Below, piece by piece: positions 16,690-25,208 of a stretch of 64,000 bases of DNA. The stretch covers positions 62,001 through 126,000 of the forward strand of contig CAZBNP010000004.1 in assembly GCA_964493505.1 (NCBI GenBank), in the 5' to 3' direction. Made by a program: the position numbers and the translations under genes. The notes beneath the pieces were generated by a model, which worked only from the letters and a program-made list of their open reading frames with translations, was not told the DNA's origin and searched no databases. Source of the stretch: Chryseosolibacter sp964493505 (lineage in GTDB: Bacteria; Bacteroidota; Bacteroidia; Cytophagales; Cyclobacteriaceae). Position 1 is the first letter of the stretch. Every line of letters begins with the position of its first letter.

Positions 16690-18116
16690 GGCCTTTTCAG
16701 ATTGCTGGTTGCTTCGTGAATGAGATCGATGATCTCCACGGGTGGATTGAACCCCAGGTAGATCACCAGTGCGATCAGAAGGTACTGGCTGATAGTTTCT
16801 GTAGGGTGGACGCTTCCGGCGCGAACCCCGGTGAATCCAACGGTTCTGATGAAGAGCATCTTGAAGATATTCTTTCCGAGAGACGCGATGATGAGGGTGA
16901 GTAGAATGAGTGTCAGTACAAGTATCCATACATGCCCCGATTCCAGGAGTGCGCGAAATATTATCAGCTCACTGACAAACAACCCGGAAGGCGGTATTGC
17001 TGTGATGACAAAGAATGAAAGTAGCAGGACGACAGCACCGGGTGTGTTGTACCGGAAGTATTCTCCGATATCGTAAATGCTTTTGCTTCTGTAGACCCTG
17101 TAGATCTGGTCGACTTGAAAGAACAGGGCGGACTTGGCGAAGCTGTGCATTAAGACGTGAAGCAACGCCGCAAAATGCCCGGCGCCTCCGGCTGCCAGGC
17201 CGATCATGACGATACCCATGTGTTCGAGGCCGGAGTATGCCAGCATGCGCTTTAAATTCTTTACTCTTATAATATAGACAGCTGAGATAAACACCGACAA
17301 TACCCCGCTGATGAGGATGACTGTATTAGCCCATCCGATGACCAATGTGTTGTCCACTACTTCGTAGAATCGGAAGATCCCGACAAAACCGACATTCACC
17401 AGTACACTTGCCAGGAGTGCGCCCGCAGGGCCGGGGGCTTTGTCTTTCGCATCAATACCCACGGTGTGCATGGGAATAAGACCGGCTTTTGCTGTAAAAC
17501 CTGTGAAGATAAAAATGAATGACAGTTTCAGCCAAAAGGGGTCTAGCCGGGGTGCGTTTGCGATGAGCGTCGAATAGAACAGATCCCTGAAGCCGGCTTC
17601 CTGACCTCGGATCGAGAGCAGGAGAATACCGATAAAGACAAAGGTTATGCTGACGGAACAAACAAAGACGTATTTCCACGTTGCTTCGAGTGTTCGTTCA
17701 TTGCGGTTGTGATAGATCAACGCTGATGCGCTGAGGGTGGTCAGCTCGACAAATATCCACGTGACCGCTATATGATTGGATAGATAGGTGGCGGTCAGGG
17801 ATGAGACTAATACCACCATAGCGGTATAATACAAGCCACGCTCGCGGGGAACATTCCTGCGTGTGTTAAAGAAGATATAACTGTGATAGAAGGCCGGCAC
17901 AGCGATTATGCTGAGGGTGCCGAGCAAAAGCAGTCCGAGTGGATCAAAAGTGAAATATTCCGCGATCGTCAGCCCTTTATTCCGGAATGCGAAAATGGTC
18001 AGGCACCATTGCCCGATAAGAAAGGCCCAGATCGCAAGATGTCCGATCTTCCTCTTTTGAACAAGGAAGAGTGTAGTAGCGGCAAGGAGTGTCAATATAG
18101 CGTATAGGAGGGGCAT
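16686..18116 (-). CDS. HyfF-like proton-pumping antiporter subunit (NuoM/N family)
   Basis: The 476-residue integral membrane protein is one of two antiporter-type subunits in the operon, with about 13-14 helices. The ion-path residues are retained: Glu in NERTLEATWKYVF (helix 5), Lys in FTAKAGLIPMH (helix 7), and Lys in LMHSFAKSALFF (helix 12). RVKNLKRMLAYSGLEHMG is the usual broken-helix region. The ATG at 18116 is preferred; a GTG at 18125 would add three residues and overlap the HyfE-like stop by one base. It ends in a 4-base overlap with the large-subunit gene, so the two are translationally coupled. The role inferred is H+ (or Na+) translocation across the inner membrane. Confidence 0.92.
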   Translation of the reverse strand: MPLLYAILTLLAATTLFLVQKRKIGHLAIWAFLIGQWCLTIFAFRNKGLTIAEYFTFDPLGLLLLGTLSIIAVPAFYHSYIFFNTRRNVPRERGLYYTAMVVLVSSLTATYLSNHIAVTWIFVELTTLSASALIYHNRNERTLEATWKYVFVCSVSITFVFIGILLLSIRGQEAGFRDLFYSTLIANAPRLDPFWLKLSFIFIFTGFTAKAGLIPMHTVGIDAKDKAPGPAGALLASVLVNVGFVGIFRFYEVVDNTLVIGWANTVILISGVLSVFISAVYIIRVKNLKRMLAYSGLEHMGIVMIGLAAGGAGHFAALLHVLMHSFAKSALFFQVDQIYRVYRSKSIYDIGEYFRYNTPGAVVLLLSFFVITAIPPSGLFVSELIIFRALLESGHVWILVLTLILLTLIIASLGKNIFKMLFIRTVGFTGVRAGSVHPTETISQYLLIALVIYLGFNPPVEIIDLIHEATSNLKRP

Positions 18117-18124
18117 TGGTATCA

Positions 18125-18754
18125 CTAGTCTTTTAACTGTTGTAGTTGCTCGGCATCGTGTTCTTTCAGGACATCTCCTATCCGGTTGACAAAAATTCCC
18201 AGAAGCAGGATGCTTACGAAGATGTCGAGCATGATGCCGATGTTCACGACCATGGGCATCTCACTACCCACAGCCAGTGACAGGACGAAGACACCATTCT
18301 CAATGATGAGAAACCCCATTACATGGGTAATGAGTTTTCGCCGGGATACAATGATATAGAGCCCGGTGAATAGTGATGACAAGGCGACTGCGAAAAACAT
18401 ATTCTCGAGTCCCCCTTTACCCATGATGCTCGACAGTAGAAATGAGCCGGCAATGATGACGATCATTACTGCGACGGACAGAAAGTTCGGGCCGTACGGT
18501 TCTGCTTCTCTTGTGAGATTGTTCCTTCGCATGATGTAGCGCAGAAAGGCGGGGATCGCAATTGTTTTAAAGACAATCGTCTCGATAAGGATCAGCAGCA
18601 GGTTGACTACGTTGATTTCCCGTAATTCAATAAACGTAAGTCCAAACAACACAATACCTTGAAAGGCAAGTACAATAATATAGGTCGAAAGCCGGTTGGC
18701 AGCTATTACATAGACCAGGCTCAGTGTCAGTATGATCAGTAATGTGTTTGTCAT
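18125..18754 (-). CDS. HyfE-like membrane subunit (NuoK-related)
   Basis: The 209-residue protein is strongly hydrophobic with about seven helices, the length and pattern of hydrogenase-4 component E. Acidic residues lie in membrane contexts, for example FIELREINVVNLLLILIET and FLIIENGVFVLSLAVGSEMP. In complex I the equivalent NuoK glutamates form part of the proton path. It lies 10 bases after the HyfC-like stop and just ahead of the HyfF-like gene, which confirms the operon order B-C-E-F-G-I. HyfD has no counterpart here. Confidence 0.88.
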   Translation of the reverse strand: MTNTLLIILTLSLVYVIAANRLSTYIIVLAFQGIVLFGLTFIELREINVVNLLLILIETIVFKTIAIPAFLRYIMRRNNLTREAEPYGPNFLSVAVMIVIIAGSFLLSSIMGKGGLENMFFAVALSSLFTGLYIIVSRRKLITHVMGFLIIENGVFVLSLAVGSEMPMVVNIGIMLDIFVSILLLGIFVNRIGDVLKEHDAEQLQQLKD

Positions 18755-18764
18755 CTTGATCAGA

Positions 18765-19667
18765 TTAGTCCCCGATCACAAGTAATATGCCGAGGAATAT
18801 TAACAACGAGACAGACGTTAGCGAAAGGATGAACTGTGAATTGTGATTCATCCTGGAGCGCGCCATGAAAGATTCAATCGTGCCGACAACAACCGCGAAC
18901 AGGATCTGAACCACAACGAACGTTGCCAGCGGATATCCCGTTAGTGGGGGCGCGTCGATGAAAATGTTTGCAATCAGCGCGCCATACATTGCGAATTTCA
19001 GGTAGGTGCTGTATAGGATCAGTCCCAGGTCGAATCCACTGTTGTCCAGGATCATCACTTCGTGAATCATAGTGAGTTCAAGATGTGTTTTTGGATCGTC
19101 TACCGGCATCCGGCTGTTTTCGATCATCGCGAGGATCACGAATACGAAGGCGGAAAGTGCGGCAAATGTGTAGGATGCATAAGACTCGAAACGAAGCGCC
19201 TGAAATATTTCATGAAAACTTGTGTGGCCGGTGTACAGAGCCAGCGAGGCCATCACGACGAAGAAAGCGGGTTCCGCCAGGAACGAATAAAGTGCTTCCC
19301 GGCTTGCGCCCATTCCCTCAAAACTACTCCCGGTATCCATCGCTGATAAGATCATCATGAATTTTCCGAAAGCCAGAACGTAGGCGAAGAAAATGAAGTC
19401 GCCCGAAAAGGAAAGAAGTCCCGGCTCGCTGCCAATCGGAATGAAAAGGATAGCAGTCAGTGTGGTCGTGAGATAGAGGGTAGGAGCGATTCTGAAAACG
19501 AAGGAAGTGACCTTGCTGTAAACGGCTCCTTTCCTGAACAATCGCAAGACATCCTTCACCGGCTGAAGGATTCCCGGTCCTTTCCTTCCGGAGAGGATGC
19601 TTTTTGTCCGGATAGTTATTCCTGCGAAAAACAAGCTGGTGATGAATATGAGGATTAAGCTGGTCAT
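18765..19667 (-). CDS. HyfC-like membrane subunit (NuoH family)
   Basis: The 300-residue NuoH/HycD family protein has about eight helices and forms the membrane anchor under the peripheral subunits. The conserved cytosolic acidic loop is intact as VDDPKTHLELTMIHEVM, and the helix starting LAEPAFFVVMASLALYTG keeps its Glu. The N-terminal region GRKGPGILQPVKDVLRLFRKG is the characteristic opening of the family. Preservation of the NuoH acidic residues while the redox subunits have lost their ligands suggests that ion translocation is still under selection. It lies 55 bases after the HyfB-like stop. Confidence 0.92.
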   Translation of the reverse strand: MTSLILIFITSLFFAGITIRTKSILSGRKGPGILQPVKDVLRLFRKGAVYSKVTSFVFRIAPTLYLTTTLTAILFIPIGSEPGLLSFSGDFIFFAYVLAFGKFMMILSAMDTGSSFEGMGASREALYSFLAEPAFFVVMASLALYTGHTSFHEIFQALRFESYASYTFAALSAFVFVILAMIENSRMPVDDPKTHLELTMIHEVMILDNSGFDLGLILYSTYLKFAMYGALIANIFIDAPPLTGYPLATFVVVQILFAVVVGTIESFMARSRMNHNSQFILSLTSVSLLIFLGILLVIGD

Positions 19668-19722
19668 ACGACTTCATCACTTATGTTCCTTATGGTATTG
19701 CGGTGTTTCATGTTATCGTTGT

Positions 19723-21708
19723 TCATAGTATGCTCATGGCCGTCGCCGCGATAAGCAAAAGAATGAAAATGAGTCCGTAGAGGATATAGTATTGTATCCT
19801 TCCGTTGTGAACGAAACTGAAAGCGTTCATAGAAGCTATAACCATGTTTGATAGTTTGTTGATGAAGTGCTTTTCAAAGAACTCCGCATAGCTCGACCGA
19901 TAGGTTTTGGATGACGGGAATACGCTGTCAGGTGGTATTTCCGTGTACCGCTTTCTTTCTCCCGCGAGAAAGGCGACGAGCTTTGTCAGGCTTTTCGAGA
20001 ACGATTTCCCTGTGTATTGCATGCGACTGTTGGGTGCGGTGTAGGCGCAGCTCCAGGTGGGTTCGATAGCGGTGGTTCGCTTACGGGTAACGATCGACCG
20101 GATAGTGTAAAGTGCTCCTGACAAGAGTATCAGCAACAGGGAAGCGCGTCCCACCTTCGAAAGAACATCGTAAACGCTGATGGAAAAACCGGCCGGCCGC
20201 TGAGAAGCGTCGAAGATCAACGCAATGTGTTCCAGTGGCTGAAGAACAACTGATGGGGACAGAGCGATCACCAACATCAGGAAGATGATGAGTATGAGAG
20301 GAAAGTGGCCGGAGTTGAAGTATTCGGGCCGTTGGTAGCGGGAGGGTTTTCTTGGCACACCCAGGAAAATCACCGAGAAAGCCTTTGTGAACGTCAGTAG
20401 GGAAAGGCCGCCAACAAGCGCGAGTCCAGTCATACCGGTGATCATCAGGACACTGAAGTTTGAATTTTTCAAATTGATCCCTTCTATCATCCCTGAAAAC
20501 AACATAAACTTGGAGATGAAGCCGTTGAAGGGAGGTAGTCCTGTAATAGCAATGGCGCCGCATAGAAACGCGAAAGCGGTGAAAGGCAGTTTTCGTACCA
20601 GTCCTCCGAGCTGTTCCATGTTGCGTGTGCCGGCAAGATGATAGAGAGTTCCCGATGCGAAAAACAGGAGCGGTTTGTACAGCGAGTGATTTAATACATG
20701 CATCAAGGCCCCCGAGAATCCCAGGAATACCATGATGGAGTTCCCCGAGTATTTTCCAAGTAACCCCATTCCAATACCTATCCCGGCAATGCCCATATTT
20801 TCTATGGTGCTGAACGCCAGGACACGTTTATAATCGCGATGAATGGCAGCGTTGAAGATCCCATAGCACGCTGTGAATAGCGAAAGGAAGAATACGATGA
20901 GTCCGAAGGTCAACAGATGGGTGGTGAGGAAGGATGATACCCGGAGTATTCCATAGATCCCCATCGACACCATGACACCGGACATGATTCCCGACACATG
21001 CGATGGAGCCGCAGGGTGCGCGTGGGGAAGCCAGCTGTGAAAAGGAATAAATCCGGCTTTGACACCGAAGCCCAGAACGAAGAGCAAAAAGATCCAGGGC
21101 GCGTGGTTTTTAACGGGTATCACCGTCAGGGCAGAGAAGTCCATGCTGTCGGCGGCTACCCAGACCCAGATAAATGCCACCGTAAGAAACATAGTGCCGA
21201 TGTGGGCCTGAACCAGGTAGTTCAAGCCTGCCCGGATCGTTGTGATTCGCGAGTGATCAAAGAGAACAAGCAGGAACGATGAGATCGACATCACTTCCCA
21301 CACAACCAGAAAGGCGAATCCGTTGTAAGCGGATACAACGAGTATCATGGAGTAGTGGAAGAATGTGAACAGTATCCAATGCAGCGACAGGTTATTCTTC
21401 TGGTCAAGGTACGTATTCATGTAGTGTCGTCCGTACCAGGCGCCTGTAAAGCAAGTCAGATTGATCATGAGAATAAACCACGAAGAAAGCGCATCGACGC
21501 TAAATCGTATTTCACCCGGGATCCATGCTGTGTTGATAGCGAACACAACCGGCTGGCGGAAGGCTTCAATAGCCGCTATGCCTGTGATCAGGCAGTTTAG
21601 GGTTACGATCACCAGGGCAGCGAGCCCTTTCAGGCGCGGCGGCAGCATTGGGATTACTAGCAGAGCAACAAGGATCCCCAAAGAAGGGTATAACATTATA
21701 TAGTCCAT
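19723..21708 (-). CDS. HyfB-like proton-pumping antiporter subunit (NuoL family)
   Basis: The 661-residue subunit has about 16 helices and is the first gene of the Hyf-like operon. Key motifs are FGVKAGFIPFHSWLPHAHP (Lys of helix 7 and the HxWLPxAHP loop), SGIMSGVMVSMGIYG, HRDYKRVLAFSTIENMG, and LNHSLYKPLLFFASG (Lys of helix 12). Length and motifs match hydrogenase-4 component B and the DabB/MpsA-like NuoL relatives. No DabA partner is present, and the downstream genes identify the Hyf type. The start could be 21708 (MDYIMLYPS) or 21696. The 252-base upstream region carries repeated TAGTGACGT boxes. Confidence 0.92.
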   Translation of the reverse strand: MDYIMLYPSLGILVALLVIPMLPPRLKGLAALVIVTLNCLITGIAAIEAFRQPVVFAINTAWIPGEIRFSVDALSSWFILMINLTCFTGAWYGRHYMNTYLDQKNNLSLHWILFTFFHYSMILVVSAYNGFAFLVVWEVMSISSFLLVLFDHSRITTIRAGLNYLVQAHIGTMFLTVAFIWVWVAADSMDFSALTVIPVKNHAPWIFLLFVLGFGVKAGFIPFHSWLPHAHPAAPSHVSGIMSGVMVSMGIYGILRVSSFLTTHLLTFGLIVFFLSLFTACYGIFNAAIHRDYKRVLAFSTIENMGIAGIGIGMGLLGKYSGNSIMVFLGFSGALMHVLNHSLYKPLLFFASGTLYHLAGTRNMEQLGGLVRKLPFTAFAFLCGAIAITGLPPFNGFISKFMLFSGMIEGINLKNSNFSVLMITGMTGLALVGGLSLLTFTKAFSVIFLGVPRKPSRYQRPEYFNSGHFPLILIIFLMLVIALSPSVVLQPLEHIALIFDASQRPAGFSISVYDVLSKVGRASLLLILLSGALYTIRSIVTRKRTTAIEPTWSCAYTAPNSRMQYTGKSFSKSLTKLVAFLAGERKRYTEIPPDSVFPSSKTYRSSYAEFFEKHFINKLSNMVIASMNAFSFVHNGRIQYYILYGLIFILLLIAATAMSIL

Positions 21709-21750
21709 AGCAGACTGAGTTCAATCAGACAGAGGCAGTCGTCGTGTTTG

Positions 21751-21868
21751 TAGTGACGTGTCTAATCCGCGATTAATTTACGTCACTATTTCGAGATAAA
21801 AAATTGGCGGAAAGTGCGGGCCGAAATTCGGCGGGAGAAGTCGGGAAAGTATCGGAGAGACGTCACTA
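21751..21868. promoter_or_regulatory. Three TAGTGACGT boxes upstream of the Hyf-like operon
   Basis: TAGTGACGT is at 21751-21759, and its exact reverse complement ACGTCACTA is at 21780-21788 and again at 21860-21868. The first and second form an inverted pair with a 20-base spacer. They lie 42-160 bases upstream of the hyfB-like start and look like binding sites for an unidentified regulator, or a stem-loop leader. No regulator gene is adjacent. Confidence 0.5.
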
Positions 21869-21890
21869 CCGACATCTGGTGGAACGGGAT

Positions 21891-21925
21891 GGATACTGGT
21901 ACCCGCATCGCGAATACCAGTATCC
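21891..21925 (-). terminator. Stem-loop after the DUF1080 gene
   Basis: Perfect 11-bp arms (GGATACTGGTA / TACCAGTATCC) with a 13-base loop lie 36 bases past the DUF1080 stop on that gene's strand. No clear T-run follows, so it is either a weak terminator or an RNA-end protecting hairpin that separates this gene from the Hyf-like operon. Confidence 0.45.
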
Positions 21926-21960
21926 TGATTAATACCGTTCGGTAATCTTTAACCGTTTTG

Positions 21961-22698
21961 TCACAGCGGGCGGATCTTGATATTTTTGAACCAAACGGGA
22001 TCGCCGTGGTCCTGAAGGGCTATATGTCCTGTCTTCTCGGCGCCGAATCCCGGCATGGTCGCAAACTTGCTTTCCTGTATCATCGCGTCCCAGGCAGGCG
22101 TTCCCAACTCATATTCAACCACTTTTTTGCCGTTGAGCCAATGTTCTACCTTCCCGTTTTTCACGATCAGTCGCGCGGTGTTCCATTCGCCGGCGGGGTT
22201 GACGGCAGGAGTAGAGAGTGGGATCAGGTCATACAGCGACCCCGCCTGACGGTTTCCATCTACACCTTTTTTTGCATCAGGATGTCGTTCGTCATCCAGT
22301 ATTTGCATCTCTGGTCCGCTGTTATAGGTTTGGGCATATACGGTGTCTTCGGAAACATGGTAAAAGATACCACTGTTACCACCTTCGCTGATCTTCCAGT
22401 CGATTGACAACTCAAAATCCTGGTACTGTTCTTTTGTGACGATGTCGCCGGCGCCTTTGGTCGCGAGTGTAAGGGTGCCTTCTTCAACCTGCCAGCCAGA
22501 CGGTACTTCACTGCTGCGGAAACCTCTGAAATGTTCAATTGACTTTCCGTCAAAGAGCAATTGCCAGCCTTCTTTCTTCTCTTCGTCCGTTAATGCGTTT
22601 TCTTCGTTCATGGTATTCGCTTTTTGCGCACAACCCCAGGCAACTACGACAGCGAAAAGGAAAATTCCGAGGTTCCGGATTCTAGCATATTTGTTCAT
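21961..22698 (-). CDS. DUF1080 lipoprotein, 3-keto-disaccharide hydrolase family
   Basis: The 245-residue protein has signal MNKYARIRNLGIFLFAVVVAWGC (lipobox Cys 23). The body is a concanavalin-like DUF1080 domain, with the family markers GWQLLFDGKSIEHFRGF, FELSIDWKISEGGNSGIFYHV, WNTARLIVKNGKVEHWLNGKKV and GHIALQDHG. DUF1080 proteins hydrolyse 3-keto-glycosides or bind glycans. Divergent to it are a Gfo/Idh/MocA oxidoreductase and a TIM-barrel isomerase, the usual partners in 3-keto-sugar formation and turnover. Periplasmic location is inferred from the signal. Confidence 0.92.
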   Translation of the reverse strand: MNKYARIRNLGIFLFAVVVAWGCAQKANTMNEENALTDEEKKEGWQLLFDGKSIEHFRGFRSSEVPSGWQVEEGTLTLATKGAGDIVTKEQYQDFELSIDWKISEGGNSGIFYHVSEDTVYAQTYNSGPEMQILDDERHPDAKKGVDGNRQAGSLYDLIPLSTPAVNPAGEWNTARLIVKNGKVEHWLNGKKVVEYELGTPAWDAMIQESKFATMPGFGAEKTGHIALQDHGDPVWFKNIKIRPL

Positions 22699-22865
22699 TG
22701 CTTCAGATTTAGTATAGGTTTTGTCGGAAATATATCGATCTCTGTCCCCAATGCAAAATAATTAACGGCCAATGGATTATTTTTCCTATTTTTCTGTATC
22801 GAACTTCATTACAGACGATACCTTACTAAGGCAATAATTTCTTTATAATAGATAAACACAACAGA

Positions 22866-24314
22866 ATGAAATCCCACTCGTCACGACGGAAATTCGTCAA
22901 GCAAAGCATGATTGCTTCCTCTCTTCTTATTGTGCCCAGGCACGTACTTGGCGGCGTTGGTTTTACCGCGCCAAGTGATCAGCTTGTTCTTGCCGCGATC
23001 GGCGCAGGAGGGAAGGGTACCAGCGATATCAAGAACGCGTCTGTCAACGGCCGGGAAAGAGTGGCCGCATTGTGCGACGTCGACTTCTCAGGTTCCGCAA
23101 AACGTTCTGTGGATAACTTCCCGAAAGCCACGCTCTACAACGACTATCGTATTATGCTTGAGCGGGAAAAGGATATCGACGCGGTAACGATTTCTACCCC
23201 TGACCATGTGCACGGACCGGCGGCGGCTTTTGCTATGCAGCGCGGAAAGCACGTCTATGTTCAGAAACCGATGACGCATAACATCAGAGAGGCTCGCATG
23301 CTTACCCAGATGGCGAGGCAGAGGAAGGTTGTTACTCAGATGGGGAATCAGGGAGCCTCTAACCCGCTGTTGGGAATGGTTCAGGGCTGGATCGATTCGG
23401 GAAAGCTTGGGAAAATTTCAAAAGTGCAGATCTGGACCAACCGCCCCGTGTGGCCACAGGGTTTTGCAATGCAGGTACCGGATGAAAGTAAGAAGCCCAA
23501 AGACTTGTATTGGGATCTTTGGCTTGGTCCTGCGGAGGAAAAGCCGTACACCCCTGACCTTCACCCATTCAGCTGGCGCGGCTGGTGGGATTATGGTACC
23601 GGCGCGTTGGGCGATGTGGGTTGTCACCTGATCGATATTCCTTTCCGCACACTGGGACTGAAGTATCCGACGGATGCGGAGTGTAGTGTGAGCTCGATAT
23701 ATTCGCAAATGTGGACACCTGACTACCATCCTGAGGGATGTCCTCCTTCATCTTTTATCACGCTTCACTTTGCTGCTACAGCAAAGAGTAAGGCGCCTAT
23801 TGAGATGACCTGGAGTGATGGAGGTATTCGGCCGTCACGCCCGGAGATCATTCCGGCCGACAAAGATTTTGGCGGTGCTAACAGTGCCAACGGAGTCCTT
23901 ATTGTCGGAGAGAAAGGTCTGATCACGACAAACATCAACGACAGCTCGCCGATGATGCCGAAGCTTTATCTGAACGATGGCACGACAGAATTTGGTCCGG
24001 AAACGGGATCCACCGATGAGCCTGAATACGGCCACCAGCGGAAATGGGTAGATGCCTGCAAGGCCGGTTTTGGTAGTAAGGAGCACAGTGAGTTGACATC
24101 TTCTTTCGACTACGCGGGGCCGATGACGGAAACTGTCTTGATGGGTAACCTCGCTATTCGAAGCTATATGCTGAGGAAGGAAGGCGCTAACAACCGAATG
24201 GATTATTATGGCCGCAGGAAGTTATTGTGGGATGGTGAGAAGATGAAGATCACCAATCTGGAAGAGGCGAATCAGTTTGTGGGCAGGACCTATCGCAAAG
24301 GATGGGAGGTATAG
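22866..24314 (+). CDS. Gfo/Idh/MocA oxidoreductase with twin-arginine signal
   Basis: The 482-residue protein begins with a twin-arginine-like leader (SSRRKFVKQSMIASSLLIVP), pointing to Tat export of a folded, cofactor-loaded enzyme. The Rossmann domain follows: VLAAIGAGGKGTSDI for NAD(P) binding, then STPDHVHGPAAAFAMQRGKHVYVQKPM, the classical EKP-type motif here written QKP. The C-terminal domain carries GTGALGDVGCHLIDIPF. Relatives oxidise or reduce sugar hydroxyls, some as glucoside 3-dehydrogenases. Paired with the divergent DUF1080 lipoprotein and the downstream isomerase, it probably acts in 3-keto-sugar metabolism. The substrate is not readable. Confidence 0.93.
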   Translation: MKSHSSRRKFVKQSMIASSLLIVPRHVLGGVGFTAPSDQLVLAAIGAGGKGTSDIKNASVNGRERVAALCDVDFSGSAKRSVDNFPKATLYNDYRIMLEREKDIDAVTISTPDHVHGPAAAFAMQRGKHVYVQKPMTHNIREARMLTQMARQRKVVTQMGNQGASNPLLGMVQGWIDSGKLGKISKVQIWTNRPVWPQGFAMQVPDESKKPKDLYWDLWLGPAEEKPYTPDLHPFSWRGWWDYGTGALGDVGCHLIDIPFRTLGLKYPTDAECSVSSIYSQMWTPDYHPEGCPPSSFITLHFAATAKSKAPIEMTWSDGGIRPSRPEIIPADKDFGGANSANGVLIVGEKGLITTNINDSSPMMPKLYLNDGTTEFGPETGSTDEPEYGHQRKWVDACKAGFGSKEHSELTSSFDYAGPMTETVLMGNLAIRSYMLRKEGANNRMDYYGRRKLLWDGEKMKITNLEEANQFVGRTYRKGWEV

Positions 24315-24336
24315 CCTGCATCAAACCCTGGCTAAC

Positions 24337-25194
24337 ATGAAAAACAAAATTGGATTTAACCTCCTCGTATGGTCGGGGGGCATACCCGGGTCGTTTTTGC
24401 AAGTGACGGAACGGTTGAAGGAGATTGGATACGACGGAATTGAATGTTTTATGGAGGAGCGTGATGCCGGTGTGTATCGCAAATTCGGTGATCATTTGCG
24501 AAACATCGGACTGGAGGCTACCTGTGTGCTTGGATTAGGTCCGGATGAGAATCCGGTTGGTGGCTCCGCGGCAATTCGCGGAAAGGCCGTCGACCGACTG
24601 AAGCACGCTGTCGACTGCGCACATGCTGTAGGTTCGAAGATCATCTGCGGTCCCTTTCACTCAGCGTTCGCGTTTTTCGGAGACAGGCGTCCCCCGGAAG
24701 ATCATGAATACGAACGGAGCGCTGAGGTGTTACATGCCGCAGGTGAATATGCGGCACAAGCTGATGTTGTGCTGGCAGTGGAGGCGTTGAATCGATTTGA
24801 GTGTTACCTGTGCAATACCGTAGAACAACTATCCGGTCTGATCAGGAAGGCCGATCACCCGAACGTAAGAGCGATGTTCGACACGCATCATGCGAATATC
24901 GAAGAGAAGAAAATCGGCGACGCGATAAAGAAGATCGCGCCGGTCCTGGCGCACGTTCATATCAGTGAAAATGACAGGGGCACGCCGGGAGACGGGCACA
25001 TCGCGTGGGACGATGTGTTTGCTGCGCTCGCGGAGATCCGATACGATGGATGGCTCACGATTGAAGCGTTCACCCGCGCCGACCCTGATTTTGCCAACGC
25101 CATCAACGTATGGCGTGAGTACTCCGGTTCCTGGGATATGGCTGAAAAGGGATTAAAACTAATTCGCGACATGGGTGCCCGTCACGGGCTTTGA
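24337..25194 (+). CDS. Hydroxypyruvate isomerase-like TIM barrel (sugar isomerase/epimerase)
   Basis: The 285-residue TIM barrel starts at ATG 24337 (MKNKIGFNLLVW), 22 bases after the oxidoreductase stop. An in-frame start at 24277 would overlap that gene and is not used. Candidate metal ligands at strand ends are YDGIECFME, VVLAVEALNRFECY, VRAMFDTHHANIEE, LAHVHISENDRGTPG and WLTIEAFTR. The GDGHIAWDDVF loop after the His strand is shared with hydroxypyruvate isomerase and D-tagatose/psicose 3-epimerase relatives. Co-transcription with the oxidoreductase is likely; its role would be to interconvert the sugar product. Confidence 0.9.
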   Translation: MKNKIGFNLLVWSGGIPGSFLQVTERLKEIGYDGIECFMEERDAGVYRKFGDHLRNIGLEATCVLGLGPDENPVGGSAAIRGKAVDRLKHAVDCAHAVGSKIICGPFHSAFAFFGDRRPPEDHEYERSAEVLHAAGEYAAQADVVLAVEALNRFECYLCNTVEQLSGLIRKADHPNVRAMFDTHHANIEEKKIGDAIKKIAPVLAHVHISENDRGTPGDGHIAWDDVFAALAEIRYDGWLTIEAFTRADPDFANAINVWREYSGSWDMAEKGLKLIRDMGARHGL

Positions 25195-25208
25195 TGTTGT
25201 GACGGCAC

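Noticed and set aside
16690..16929. 80-residue N-terminal extension of the HyfG-like protein
   Set aside because: It lies entirely within the HyfF-like gene in another frame, has low-quality composition, and the ATGA-coupled start at 16689 is better.
15187..21708. Functional group-4 Ni-Fe hydrogenase
   Set aside because: The large subunit lacks both Cys pairs for Ni-Fe and no maturation genes are near, so the operon is described as hydrogenase-related only.
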